A program made the translations under genes and the position numbers. Of a stretch of 41,986 nucleotides of DNA, positions 32,466-40,822 are shown piece after piece. The stretch spans positions 1 through 41,986 of the forward strand of contig CALDOK010000255.1 in NCBI GenBank assembly GCA_937912125.1, read 5' to 3'. Each line of letters begins with the position of its first letter. Position 1 is the first letter of the stretch. The DNA is from an uncultured Pseudomonadota bacterium. Lineage in GTDB: Bacteria; Myxococcota_A; UBA796; JAFGLY01. The notes below the pieces were generated by a model. That model saw nothing but the letters and a program-made list of their open reading frames with translations, was not told the origin of the DNA and did not search any database.

Positions 32466-34394
32466 TCAGTCGATGTCCCCGGTGAAGACGTCCAGGAAGC
32501 AGCGCTGCCGCGCGGCGGGCGCGCGCACGGTTCGCGCGGCGCAGTCGGCCAGCACCTGTTCCTGGGGTATCTCCCCGCGCCGGCCGAGGGCCTTCAGCGC
32601 GCGGGTCCGCTGTTCTCGCAGCGCGGGGGCCGCCTCGGGGTGCCAGCGCGCCGCCACCACCAGGCCCCGCCCTGCTGTGACCAGGGCCTGCTGCGCCTCG
32701 CCCTCCTCCAGCTGCAGCTCCGCGAGGAAGAGCGCCGGCATCGGCCAGGCTGGCGCGCTCTCCACGGCCTTCGACGCGTAGTCCATCGCCGCGGCCTGGT
32801 CCCCGCTGCGGTGGGCGGCGGCCGCGAGCTCCAGCAGGAACGGACCGTGCGCCTCTCGCGCAGTGGATGTCAGGATCTCCTCCAGCAGCCGCTCACAAGC
32901 CGCGTCGTTCGGTAGCTCCAGCATGAAGGGGAAGGCCCAGGCCATGACGCAGCCTTGCTCGCGCTGCTGCTCGCCCACCTCCCAGCGCTTGCCCTCCCCA
33001 CGGTCCGGGGCAGGGAGACCGACCCAGTCGCCGGTCTGTGCGGCGGTGCTGCACTCGCCCCAGTTCAGCTTGGCGCGCTGGTGGTGGTAGCGTTGACTCG
33101 AGGACAGCTTGGGCAGCACGATGCGGTCCTCGCTGCCCATGGCCGCGGCGATCACAGCGATCTCCTGCCTCGAGTCGTAGACACCCTTCTCGCCGTCTGG
33201 GATCGTGAAGCCGAAGGGCGAGGACGGCAGGGAGAGGGTCCGCGCGATGGGGAAGGCATGCAGGATCAGCAGAGGCGTCGCCGCCAGCGGCAGCCAGGCG
33301 AGGCGGGTAGGCAGCCACCGCTGGACCACCCGCTCGGGGCCCCGGAGCCCTGCCGCCACGAGCAGCGCCATCGGAGCCAGGAAGCCCGCGTGTACGTAGA
33401 GCCTGCGGACCATGTCCGCCGAGGTGGCCAGCGCGATGGGTCCGAGCACCGCCGCAGCGACCCAGGCCAGGACGAAGGCCCGCATGCCGCGCCTTCGCCA
33501 CAGGACCAGGACGAGCCCGGTGGTGGCCAGCGCCAGCCAGCACCAGGAAGCCAGCGGCACGTAGCGGACCAGTGGCCACAGGAGGTAGGCGAGGACGTCT
33601 TTGGTGCGCGCTACTTTTTGATCATCGTCGATCTGGTGGGCGAGCGGGCTCAGCCAGGGCAGGAAGGAGAGCCCGGCCAGGAGCAGGGCCCCGGCGCCCA
33701 GCGCGATCCGTCGCCGTGCGCTGACCTGGTGCCTTGAGCGGGAACCCACCAGCACCGCCAGGCTCGCCCCGAGGATCGGCGCCGCCATGGCGTAGTGGGT
33801 GTACAGGCCAGCGGAGGCGAGCACGCCCAGGGCCGCCGCGCCCCAGCCGGGCCGTGGGCCCCGCGCTACCTCGCCCGAGGCCCAGTAGAGCCCGACCCCG
33901 AGGAGGATGAGGAGCGCGTAGGCTCGCCCCGATCCGGCGTAGAGCACAGCGAACGGTGAGGTGGCCAGCAGCAGCCCCGCGAGGCTGCGGTGGTCCGCTC
34001 CTAGGTCTCGGCGGGCGACCACCATGAGCAGCCATACCGCACCCAGCAAGGCGAGGAAGGAGGGGACCCGCAGCAGCCAGTCCGAGGTGCTGTGCATCAC
34101 GAACTGGCTCGGGATGAGGTACTGCAGCGGCGGGTGTACGTCCTGGGCGGCCTGCTCCAGCAGCTGCCCCAGAGGCCTTCGGGCGACCTGAAGCGTGAAG
34201 ATCTCGGCCTCCCACAGCCGCCAGCGCGCCAGGCCGTGGCCGAAGAGCGCCACGGCCAGGACCATGGGGATCGCCCAAGGCAGCGCCGCGGAGAGCTCGG
34301 CCCACCAGGAGTCGTATGGCTCCCCCCAGCGTGCAGTCGGACGATCTCGGGTTGGCTCACGCACCGGGACCTGGTTCTGTGGGTCGGTAGGCAT
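32466..34394 (-). CDS. GT39-like membrane glycosyltransferase with TPR-like tail
   Basis: A 642-residue protein with about 11 membrane helices (45-430) and a C-terminal helical region (500-640) with TPR-like repeats (MDYASKAVESAPAWPMPALF, then LAELQLEEGEAQQALV). The first outer loop, ARWRLWEAEIFTLQVARRPL, has acidic E-A-E. HPPLQYLIPSQFVMHSTSDW contains the 'HPPL-Y-' motif of PMT/ArnT-type enzymes, and GSGRAYALL resembles their R-x-Y loop. It should transfer a sugar from a polyprenyl-phosphate donor at the periplasmic face. I choose ATG 34394 over a GTG at 34418; neither has a strong ribosome site. It stands alone, about 100 bases upstream of the lipase gene on the same strand, so it may be co-transcribed with it. 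Confidence 0.72.
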   Translation of the reverse strand: MPTDPQNQVPVREPTRDRPTARWGEPYDSWWAELSAALPWAIPMVLAVALFGHGLARWRLWEAEIFTLQVARRPLGQLLEQAAQDVHPPLQYLIPSQFVMHSTSDWLLRVPSFLALLGAVWLLMVVARRDLGADHRSLAGLLLATSPFAVLYAGSGRAYALLILLGVGLYWASGEVARGPRPGWGAAALGVLASAGLYTHYAMAAPILGASLAVLVGSRSRHQVSARRRIALGAGALLLAGLSFLPWLSPLAHQIDDDQKVARTKDVLAYLLWPLVRYVPLASWCWLALATTGLVLVLWRRRGMRAFVLAWVAAAVLGPIALATSADMVRRLYVHAGFLAPMALLVAAGLRGPERVVQRWLPTRLAWLPLAATPLLILHAFPIARTLSLPSSPFGFTIPDGEKGVYDSRQEIAVIAAAMGSEDRIVLPKLSSSQRYHHQRAKLNWGECSTAAQTGDWVGLPAPDRGEGKRWEVGEQQREQGCVMAWAFPFMLELPNDAACERLLEEILTSTAREAHGPFLLELAAAAHRSGDQAAAMDYASKAVESAPAWPMPALFLAELQLEEGEAQQALVTAGRGLVVAARWHPEAAPALREQRTRALKALGRRGEIPQEQVLADCAARTVRAPAARQRCFLDVFTGDID

Positions 34395-34658
34395 GGCCGT
34401 GCATTTATCGTGCGCCACCGTGTGCGTCTCCGGGGTGGGAATCTGCTGTGTTGCGTGGCGCCGGAAGGAGGGCGAGCTCGACGAGTGTCGCTTGTGAGCG
34501 GGGAGCTGTGGGTGACGGACCGCAAAGCGGGTATCGTCGTGGTGTCGGTCATCGGGCTCGAGCCCAGGACACGATCCGCTGCGGCCTGTCGGAACCGGGG
34601 CTGTGCCGCCAGGCGACCCCCGAGGACTCTCTCATCGATGCCCCCAGGAGCGCGACCG
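34395..34658. promoter_or_regulatory. Divergent intergenic region
   Basis: About 260 bases between the minus-strand GT39-like gene and the plus-strand small membrane protein. A perfect 12-base palindrome (GGGCTCGAGCCC, 34554-34565) is the only notable mark. It could be an operator, but a chance event is equally possible. I see no clear -35/-10 pair and no credible small gene here. Confidence 0.25.
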
Positions 34659-35156
34659 ATGGCATGGCTGATCACCACCGATGAGGTCCCTGAGGCCTGG
34701 CCCCTGCGCTGCGTGGGCTGTGGCGCGGCCGAGCCGAGCGGTCGCCTCAAGGCCTATGGCGAGCGCCTCAAGGCCAGCGTCGGGGTGGCCCACATCTTCG
34801 AGCGGCTGTGCGTGGAGCTGCCCTGGTGCGAGCGCTGTGCAGCCCGGGCCACCGCCATGGTCTTTGCCGGCGTGGGCCTGATCGTCGTGCCCTGGGTGCT
34901 CCTGCTGGCCCTGTCCTTCGAGCCCAGCGTGGCTCACCTGGTCGAGCCCCAGGTCCTGGTGACCGCGTGCTGTGTGCTCAATGGCGTGGGCATGCTGCTG
35001 CTGGGGGCGCGCTACTGGTTCACTCGCCCGGTGCGCCTGCTGGCCAGCAAGGAGGGTGTGACGGGCTTCGTGCTGCGCAACCGAGAGGTGGCGCGGGAGC
35101 TGGCTGACCTCAACGGATTGTCCGTGGACCGCTGCCTGCGTCCCAGGGGCTGGTAG
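34659..35156 (+). CDS. Small membrane protein with two Cys pairs
   Basis: A 165-residue protein. The N-terminal part has C18-VG-C21 and C57-ER-C60, a spacing that could bind zinc or form a zinc-ribbon. Two membrane helices follow (about 66-86 and 99-121), then a short cytoplasmic tail rich in Arg (VRLLASKEGVTGFVLRNREV). I do not recognise a named family. The ATG at 34659 has AGGAG eight bases upstream, which decides the start over ATG 34638. The gene faces the minus-strand PKD-domain gene and ends nine bases from its stop. Confidence 0.62.
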   Translation: MAWLITTDEVPEAWPLRCVGCGAAEPSGRLKAYGERLKASVGVAHIFERLCVELPWCERCAARATAMVFAGVGLIVVPWVLLLALSFEPSVAHLVEPQVLVTACCVLNGVGMLLLGARYWFTRPVRLLASKEGVTGFVLRNREVARELADLNGLSVDRCLRPRGW

Positions 35157-35165
35157 CTGCCTGGG

Positions 35166-36440
35166 TCAGCGCTCCAGCGGGATCCAGTTGATGGGCGCCT
35201 GCGGGCCCTCGCTGATGCTCAGCAGGGCGTCTCCCGCGACCGAGAAGGCCAGGGACTCGGCCTGGCGTTCCCAGGGCAGGGACAGGGCGCAGGGCTCCTT
35301 GGCCAGCACCTGCTCCATGGTGTCGGCGCCGTCCCGCAGCCACATGTAGGCGGTGGAGCCGTAGGTGCGGATGACCAGCCGGTCCCCCAGGGGGCTGAAG
35401 GCGCCGCCGGTGGTGGCGTTGCCCGAGAGGGGTGAGCTGGCGAAGTCGAGCCAGGCCCGCTCCTCGAGGGTGGCTCGCTCGCCGTGGAGGTGAGGGGGCG
35501 GCTTGCTGAAGATCCCCGTGGTGCCCCCGTAGCTCTTGGTCACCACGTAGATGGTGTCGGTGACCGGGTCGACCATCAGGGTCTCGGCGTTGTGGGCGAG
35601 GCCGTCGGGGTAGACCAGCTCCAGGGTGGCGCCGCTGAGCGTGCCGCCCTGCTCCCCACCGCTGGCCAGCACCCGGGGCTCGGGTACGCGGTAGACCACC
35701 ACGCTCTCGCGGGTCTCGCTGTTGTCACCGATGTCGCCGATGTAGAGCAGGTGCTCGCCGCTCTCGGGGTCCTGGCCCGCGGCCAGGTCTTCCCAGTCTC
35801 GGGCGCTGGCGTCCAGGAGCTCGTAGGTCCCCAGGTGCTCGCCGGTGTGGGACAGTGCGTACAGGAAGGGGCCGTCCCCGCTGTCGTTGTGGACCCAGAT
35901 CACTCCGGGATTCATCCGGCTGTCCACCACCCCCGAGGCCTCGTTGACGCCCTCGTGCTCCACCTCGCCCAGCACCTGGGCCTGGCCCACGCTAGGGCAG
36001 GTGGCCGGGGCCACGTCCATGACCAGGGTGTCGCGGACACGCTGGCCGAAGCGGTCCTGCAGGCTGAGGACCACCGTGTAGCTGCCGGCGCTGAGGTAGG
36101 TGTGCCGCACCCGCCCGCCGGTGGCCTTGGCGCCGTCGCCCAGGTCCCAGCGCGCCCTGGCCTGGGTCCCCTGGGAGGCCTTGGACTCGAAGTCCACGGA
36201 CAGGGGCACGGCGCCGCGGGCGGGGAAGGCCTGGGCGCGCGCCACCATGCCGGGTGGGCCGTGCGGGCAGGTGCCGCCCGTGTCATCCCCGGCGGGGTCT
36301 CGCTCGCTGTCCCAGACCCCGATGCCCGTGGAGCCCAGCTCCGCGGAGGCGGTGTCCTCGTGCTCGGGAGCGTCATGCACGGCGGCGCAGCCCCACAGGG
36401 GGGCCAGGCAGACGGCGGCGAACAGGGTGTGTGCGCGCAA
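35166..36440 (-). CDS. Lipoprotein with a PKD domain and a beta-propeller-like domain
   Basis: A 424-residue secreted protein. The N-terminus (TTG start, LRAHTLFAAVCLAPLWGCAA) is a short lipoprotein signal. A PKD domain follows: GAVPLSVDFESKASQGTQAR, WDLGDG, HTYLSAGSYTVVLSL. Next comes a repeat domain with LGEVEHEGVNEASGVVDS, VIWVHNDSGDGPFLYAL, ARDWEDLAAG, LLYIGDIGDNSETRESVVV, and PDGLAHNAETLMVDPVTD. This pattern is found in bacterial secreted propeller proteins of unknown role. A longer frame to ATG 36512 or 36554 exists, but its codons there are not G/C-ending and the signal would start too late, so TTG 36440 is preferred. It lies next to the TVP38-like gene but is not overlapping at this start. 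Confidence 0.65.
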   Translation of the reverse strand: MRAHTLFAAVCLAPLWGCAAVHDAPEHEDTASAELGSTGIGVWDSERDPAGDDTGGTCPHGPPGMVARAQAFPARGAVPLSVDFESKASQGTQARARWDLGDGAKATGGRVRHTYLSAGSYTVVLSLQDRFGQRVRDTLVMDVAPATCPSVGQAQVLGEVEHEGVNEASGVVDSRMNPGVIWVHNDSGDGPFLYALSHTGEHLGTYELLDASARDWEDLAAGQDPESGEHLLYIGDIGDNSETRESVVVYRVPEPRVLASGGEQGGTLSGATLELVYPDGLAHNAETLMVDPVTDTIYVVTKSYGGTTGIFSKPPPHLHGERATLEERAWLDFASSPLSGNATTGGAFSPLGDRLVIRTYGSTAYMWLRDGADTMEQVLAKEPCALSLPWERQAESLAFSVAGDALLSISEGPQAPINWIPLER

Positions 36441-36550
36441 GGGGGACCCGAGGGGACGCTGGCGTTGTGTTGGTGGACCTAGCCACCTGGCGGGATCCGG
36501 CCAGCTTGTCATCGTTTGTTGTGTGAGCCTCGATGCGAGGGAGCACCTGC

Positions 36551-37126
36551 TCATGGTCCTGCCACCCACCGCACGATGGGCTCCACGGCCACCGCCAGCA
36601 CCACGCAGGCCGGCGCCATGCCCAGGGCGGTGCCCAGGAAGTTGTGGCGGAAGCCCACCCCCGCCATGGCCAGGGCGGTGTTCAGGGGCGGGTTGACCGC
36701 CAGGAACAGGCGCAGCAGGGCGATGCTCTGGATGGGCCGGTCGTGCAGGCGGCTCAGGGCCTTCCTGAGCAGGGGCCGCTCGATCTCCACCAACAGCTCG
36801 CCGCCCACCCTTCGAAACACCGCCACCATGATCGAGCTGGACAAGGCCAGGCCCAGCAGGGCCAGGGGTGGGCCAAGCCAGGGCCCGTAGATCACCACGC
36901 CGGCCAGGGCGAAGATCATGCCCGGGGCCCACAGCACCACCGCCGCGCAGAAGATGCTCAGGTAGGCCAGCATGCCCCAGGCCCCCGCGGCCTCCACCCG
37001 AGCGCGGATCCAGTCCAGGTCCACCGCCTCGAGCAGCCCGGTGGTCGAGCCGACGGCGTACAGCGCGGCCAGCAGTAGCAAGAGCAGGCCGAAGCGGATG
37101 AGCTTGGTGGTCTTTGGGGATGGCAC
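36551..37126 (-). CDS. TVP38/DedA-family (VTT domain) membrane protein
   Basis: A 191-residue protein with five to six membrane helices. The VTT/SNARE-associated Golgi family is shown by LWAPGMIFALAGVVIYGPWL, GLALSSSIMVAVFRRVGG and RLFLAVNPPLNTALAMAGVG, which correspond to the 'P-----G-lfG---G----G---g' and 'R-sP--P------aG' blocks. Members move lipids such as undecaprenyl-phosphate or phosphatidylserine across membranes. If that applies here, it could supply polyprenyl carriers to the GT-C enzymes of the window. The start is a GTG at 37126 with no clear ribosome site. Downstream is the PKD lipoprotein gene on the same strand. Confidence 0.72.
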   Translation of the reverse strand: MPSPKTTKLIRFGLLLLLLAALYAVGSTTGLLEAVDLDWIRARVEAAGAWGMLAYLSIFCAAVVLWAPGMIFALAGVVIYGPWLGPPLALLGLALSSSIMVAVFRRVGGELLVEIERPLLRKALSRLHDRPIQSIALLRLFLAVNPPLNTALAMAGVGFRHNFLGTALGMAPACVVLAVAVEPIVRWVAGP

Positions 37127-37139
37127 GGTTCGAGGCTCG

Positions 37140-37275
37140 GGGCTGGCGGCGCCAGGCTCTGTAGCCCGCCATCAGCGGGTGGTGGTAGCCGAAGGAAGCG
37201 ACGTCCAGGCGGGGGTCGCCCAGGCCGCTGATCCAGCCCGCGGCCTCATGCCAGCCGCCCTGGATGCCTGAGAAC
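37140..37275 (-). pseudogene. Orphan coding fragment
   Basis: Between the FKBP stop (37280) and the TVP38-like start, the minus strand reads GIQGGWHEAAGWISGLGDPR, then LDVASFGYHHPLMAGYRAW, with almost every codon ending in G or C. No start codon precedes it and the frame runs into the next gene's shadow. This looks like the remains of a larger enzyme. The FGYHHPLM part vaguely recalls family-57 glycoside hydrolases, but that is weak. Not counted as a working gene. Confidence 0.4.
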
Positions 37276-37279
37276 GGGC

Positions 37280-37756
37280 CTACTCGATGCCCAGCAACAC
37301 CACGTCGAACACCAGGGTGCCCGCCGGCGCCCCCGACTTGCCCTTGTAGGCCAGGTGCTCCGGAATCCACAGGCGCCGGGCCTCACCGACCACCATCAGC
37401 TGCAGCCCCTCGGTCCAACCAGGGATCACGGCGTCCAGCGGGAAGGTGGCCGGGGCGCTGCGGGCGAAGGTGCTGTCGATCTGCGTCCCGTCGACGGTCC
37501 AGCCCACGTAGTGCACGGTGACCCTGGACTTCGGGCCTGGATGAGCCCGGCCGGCGCCTGGGCGCAGCACCTTGGTGGTCAGGCCCGAGGGGGTGGTGCG
37601 GGCGTCGGCGGAGGGGCGGCGGAGATCGGGAGGCACGGGGATGGCCGCGGAGGGAGTGGACGCCGAGGCGGCACCTGTGGTGCCTGCGGTGCCGCCATCC
37701 GCCCGATGGGCGCAGCCGAGGGAGAGGGCGAGGAAGACGAGGAGGGTGCGTGGCAT
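37280..37756 (-). CDS. FKBP-type peptidyl-prolyl isomerase, envelope-anchored
   Basis: A 158-residue protein that speeds cis/trans change at proline in secreted proteins. The signal is MPRTLLVFLALSLGC, a probable lipoprotein. The linker is Ser/Ala/Thr-rich (20-55). The FKBP domain (58-158) has its known landmarks: VTVHYVGWTVDGTQIDSTF, FPLDAVIPGWTEGLQLM, GEARRLWIPEHLAYKG and AGTLVFDVVLLGIE, in order and at normal length. The active-site aromatic Trp (PGW) is present. The ATG at 37756 has a poor ribosome site. The lipoprotein gene at 37832-38692 lies 75 bases upstream on the same strand, and the two may share a transcript. Confidence 0.88.
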   Translation of the reverse strand: MPRTLLVFLALSLGCAHRADGGTAGTTGAASASTPSAAIPVPPDLRRPSADARTTPSGLTTKVLRPGAGRAHPGPKSRVTVHYVGWTVDGTQIDSTFARSAPATFPLDAVIPGWTEGLQLMVVGEARRLWIPEHLAYKGKSGAPAGTLVFDVVLLGIE

Positions 37757-37831
37757 GGCCGTCGAAACCGCGAGGGGTGGAAGATCATCCGGAGCGGCGG
37801 CTGCAGCGCCGGGGTGGAGTGGACCTGCCCA

Positions 37832-38692
37832 TCAGCGCAGGGCGGCCGGGTAGACCTCGAGCAGCAGGGCGTGGAGGTCCTGGGCCTCGGAGCGCAGCAG
37901 CGACTCGCTGTGGCCTTGCTCCAGGCGGGCCTGGTCGACGACGGCTCGCTCTTCGTGGACGGTGAGGGGAACCAGATCGCAGCGGGGAGAGCCGTCTCCG
38001 TAGTAGCGACCGTAGGCGCAGCGGCGCAGCTCGTGGGCCGCGGCTGCCCGCTGGACCTCCGCCCGGAGGGCGGCGTAGGCGTCGCCAGCGGCGCGGGCGA
38101 AGGACGACGGAGAGGCCAGCAGGTCGCCCAGGGCGGGGCCGGGGGTGGAGAGGCTGCTCTGCTCGACGCTGACGTACAGCTCCGGGCCCAGCGAGATGCG
38201 GGAGGTGGCGGTCTGGCCCGCGTAGCGCAGGGCGACGATCTCCCAGTCCACCAGCGAGAGGTCCCGGGCGTCCAGGCGCAGGCTCAGGGCCATGCCGTCG
38301 GCCTCCTCGCCTGGCATCCTCCCTGCGTCCACGTTGATCCAGGCCGCCCTCCCGTCTTCGTCGAGCACCGCGGTCAGGCCTCGCCAGGCGCTGCCCCGCG
38401 TGCCGCCCACGGCGACCACGCCGGTTCTGCAGTCGTCCGCGGGCACCTGAGGACTGCACCACCACTGCTCCAGGAGCGCCCCGGAGTGTACCGGGGCGGG
38501 GCGCTGCCACGGGCCCCCGATGGCCTGGTGCTCGTGCCACACGGCCTGGATCAGCTCGCGGGCTTGGTCGCTGGGGTAGTCCAGCGCCTTCCAGTCCCGC
38601 GGAACGGTTAGGGGGCTATGGGCGCAGCCCGCCAGGAGGGTGAGCAGGAGGGCCGTGGGCCTGGCGGGAGGGAGGTGCGGGGAGTGGAGCAC
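37832..38692 (-). CDS. Lipoprotein of unknown function
   Basis: A 286-residue lipoprotein with a clean lipobox: LHSPHLPPARPTALLLTLLAGC. The mature part shows no motif I recognise. Visible are CRTGVVAVGGTRGSAWRGL, then WEIVALRYAGQTATS, and a helical C-terminus ending LLLEVYPAALR. Four further Cys (CSPQ, DDC, RRC, PRC) may form two disulphides. GTG at 38692 opens the signal; no good ribosome site is seen. It precedes the FKBP gene by 75 bases. Confidence 0.62.
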   Translation of the reverse strand: MLHSPHLPPARPTALLLTLLAGCAHSPLTVPRDWKALDYPSDQARELIQAVWHEHQAIGGPWQRPAPVHSGALLEQWWCSPQVPADDCRTGVVAVGGTRGSAWRGLTAVLDEDGRAAWINVDAGRMPGEEADGMALSLRLDARDLSLVDWEIVALRYAGQTATSRISLGPELYVSVEQSSLSTPGPALGDLLASPSSFARAAGDAYAALRAEVQRAAAAHELRRCAYGRYYGDGSPRCDLVPLTVHEERAVVDQARLEQGHSESLLRSEAQDLHALLLEVYPAALR

Positions 38693-38758
38693 GGCTCGAA
38701 GGGCCTATGGGGGAGCTTCGCAGGATAGCACCACCTCCCCAGATCCTGCCGCGGGCGC

Positions 38759-40192
38759 TCACGGACCCGGCGGATAGAAGCCGGCGAAGGTCACGGTGCC
38801 AAAGACGGAAGCCTCGCTGCCGTCACTGTGTCTGGCCTTGACCTCCCAGGCGGTCTGGCCGGAGAGGGCGACCTCGCGGATCGCTCCGGTGGGCGCCCCC
38901 CAGTTCACCACCGTGTTGCCGTTGGCGAGCCGGGTCGCGCCGCCGTGGGAGCGGGCCTCGAGGGGGTCCACGTCGCCGTAGCGCCAGACCTGGACCAGCT
39001 GATGCCGTTGCTCGTCCAGGGCGTACTCGATGGCCACCGAGACGTGACCGTAGCCGCCGTCGGCTTGCCGAGGCGTGGACATCATCAGCAGGTTGCCAGC
39101 GGACGTCCAGCGCGCGTCGTGCTGGTAGTAGAAGGGCTCCGTGCCCTCGGCGAAGCCCCAGTCGTCACCGTGGCTGCCGTACTCCGCCAGCACGGCCCCC
39201 GTCTCCCGGTCGATCTCGAGGAGACAGGCGGCGTTTCGTATGGAGAGCAGCAGGGAGTCGGTCGCGGCGCGGTAGCTGATGGAGTTGGCGTGGGTCCAGT
39301 CCAGCTCGTCTGGGTAGATGCCCTCCCAGTCCTCGTAGCGCTGCGGGTCGGCCCAGTCCCAGGTCGAGAAGATCAGGCGCTGGCTTCCGTCCGCGGCGCG
39401 CTCCCAGATGGCGTCGCCGGCCACCTGGGTGGTCTCCTCACCTTCACCTTCGAGGGACCAGCCGCGGGTGTCCTTCACGAGGTAGGCGACGCTGCCCTCT
39501 GGGAGCGCCGCCAGGGCGTGGTGGGCCAGCTCCACGCTGCTGCGTTCGATCTGCGCCGGGGCCTCGAGGGGGACCCGCAGGAGCGCAGCCTGGTCGCCGG
39601 TCCAGTCCTGCTGCAGGATCACGAAGTCGCCACTCTCCTCGTCCAGCTCGATGTCCGCGAACTCCGCCTCGGCCTCCCCCTCGAGGTACCACACCGGTCG
39701 GCCCTGGCGGTCGATGATCATCAGCCAGCTGGAGGTTCCGTCGTGGAGGGCCACCAGCATGAAGCGATCTGCCGCGGCCAGCAGGGTCGCGGGGGTCTTG
39801 AGGATGAAGCTGGGCAGGTCCGAGGGCAGGCCGCCTGTGTTCGCCTGTGCGCTGCCCACGTACTCCACGTCCCCTGCCAGGGTGTGGACCTGGACGTCGA
39901 CCTCCCGGCTGGCGGGCAGCCCGAGGATCTCCACCCGGTGCGCGGTGGACTCTTCCTGCTCCGAGGTCACCAGGGACGCCTCTCCGTCCACCCCGTACAC
40001 CACCCAAGACGTCCCGGGCTCCTCGGTCTCCCAGCTCACCCACAGCGCGGTCGGCATGCTGGGGTCGCGCTGTACGGTCACCGCGACAGGCTCCATCGAG
40101 TCCGGGATGAGGCCGCTGTCGAAGTCGGGATCGCACCCCATGGCGGGCAGGAAGACCAGGGTGAGCAGGCAGGCACGCGGGAGGGGGACCAT
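38759..40192 (-). CDS. Arylsulfotransferase-family (ASST/PF14269-like) lipoprotein with FN3-like N-terminus
   Basis: A 477-residue envelope protein. The signal is MVPLPRACLLTLVFLPAMGC, a probable lipoprotein. A fibronectin-III-like segment (about 32-125) comes first: PTALWVSWETEEPGTSWVVY. The rest is a six-bladed propeller of the arylsulfotransferase group, shown by ELDWTHANSISYRAATDSLL, then SIRNAACLLEIDRETGAVLA, YYQHDARWTSAGNLLMMSTP, HGGATRLANGNTVVNWGAP. His residues of DW-H and YQHD match conserved ones. Family members transfer sulfate between phenols, but many relatives are uncharacterised. The ATG at 40192 has GAGG eight bases upstream; the frame continues to 40279 without a signal, so it is rejected. 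Confidence 0.72.
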   Translation of the reverse strand: MVPLPRACLLTLVFLPAMGCDPDFDSGLIPDSMEPVAVTVQRDPSMPTALWVSWETEEPGTSWVVYGVDGEASLVTSEQEESTAHRVEILGLPASREVDVQVHTLAGDVEYVGSAQANTGGLPSDLPSFILKTPATLLAAADRFMLVALHDGTSSWLMIIDRQGRPVWYLEGEAEAEFADIELDEESGDFVILQQDWTGDQAALLRVPLEAPAQIERSSVELAHHALAALPEGSVAYLVKDTRGWSLEGEGEETTQVAGDAIWERAADGSQRLIFSTWDWADPQRYEDWEGIYPDELDWTHANSISYRAATDSLLLSIRNAACLLEIDRETGAVLAEYGSHGDDWGFAEGTEPFYYQHDARWTSAGNLLMMSTPRQADGGYGHVSVAIEYALDEQRHQLVQVWRYGDVDPLEARSHGGATRLANGNTVVNWGAPTGAIREVALSGQTAWEVKARHSDGSEASVFGTVTFAGFYPPGP

Positions 40193-40267
40193 GGGGACCT
40201 CGGCAGTCGTCGCACCTCTGGAGTCCCCATCCGGCCTGGTTCGGATCAAGAACACGGGCGAAAAATC

Positions 40268-40298
40268 AAAATACCCCAAATAGTAAATACGGGGTCAA
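40268..40298 (-). promoter_or_regulatory. Putative sigma-70-type promoter of the arylsulfotransferase-like gene
   Basis: In an AT-rich patch (about 40255-40300) of otherwise GC-rich DNA, the minus strand reads TTGACC (-35, 40293-40298), 19 bases, then TATTTT (-10, 40268-40273). The spacing is long and the -10 is two bases off consensus. Transcription would begin near 40261, about 70 bases before the ATG. Confidence 0.35.
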
Positions 40299-40369
40299 GT
40301 ATGCATGGGTTCGAACAGCGGGCCCCAGCGTGCGGGGATCGCGTCTTGGTCCGAGGAGGAGGGATGGAG

Positions 40370-40560
40370 ATCAGCCGCCCCTCGGGACCGCCCCCCAGGA
40401 CCAGCGCCTCAGCGCGCGCTCCCCAACAGCAGCTGTCTTCCGCTTCCTCGGCGGCGATCGCGAAGTCGGTCCAGCCGTCGCCGTCGCGGTCGAACCCGGC
40501 AGCGAGGCTCCGCCCGAAGCGTCCGGCCTCCACCGGGCCCTGAACCATCACCATCTGACG
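40370..40560 (-). pseudogene. FG-GAP-repeat gene remnant
   Basis: The minus strand here reads MVMVQGPVEAGRFGRSLAAG, then FDRDGDGWTDFAIAAEEAED, then ALVLGGGPEGRLISIPPP. FGRSLAAG-FDRDGDG-TDFAIAA is a typical FG-GAP (integrin-alpha-like) repeat with its calcium loop D-x-D-x-D. Only one repeat is visible. It breaks off at about 40560 on one side, and its other end becomes non-coding before 40320. So it is a fragment of a larger secreted repeat protein, cut by rearrangement or by contig joining. Confidence 0.55.
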
Positions 40561-40822
40561 CTCACCCCAGCGCTCTGCAGTGCGTTCGGTCCTTGCTCTG
40601 CATTCTGCGATACTCAACCGTCTCCGCGGCGTACAGAGCAATGGCTAGGCACATTCGGACCGGCGTGCTCGCGAGCCTGACCACCTCGCCGCAGTTCACT
40701 CCGCACGGTGGTCGGTTCGATCGTACACCCGTAGTGAAGTCCGCAGTGCGCTTCGACCTCGAGTCCGGTAGACTCCGACGCGATCGGTCGGGCCACGGCC
40801 GGCGCGTTGTCGAGGTGATCCC
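40561..40822. other. Intergenic region upstream of the GNAT gene
   Basis: About 260 bases, with lower GC at third positions than its left neighbour. A plus-strand open frame of about 60 codons (ATG 40641, ending in GTGA over the GNAT start) has weak codon bias and no motif. I see no clear promoter pair. Treated as non-coding. Confidence 0.3.

Noticed and set aside
34554-34565. Palindrome GGGCTCGAGCCC
   Set aside because: Single copy; could be chance in GC-rich DNA. Noted in the intergenic entry only.
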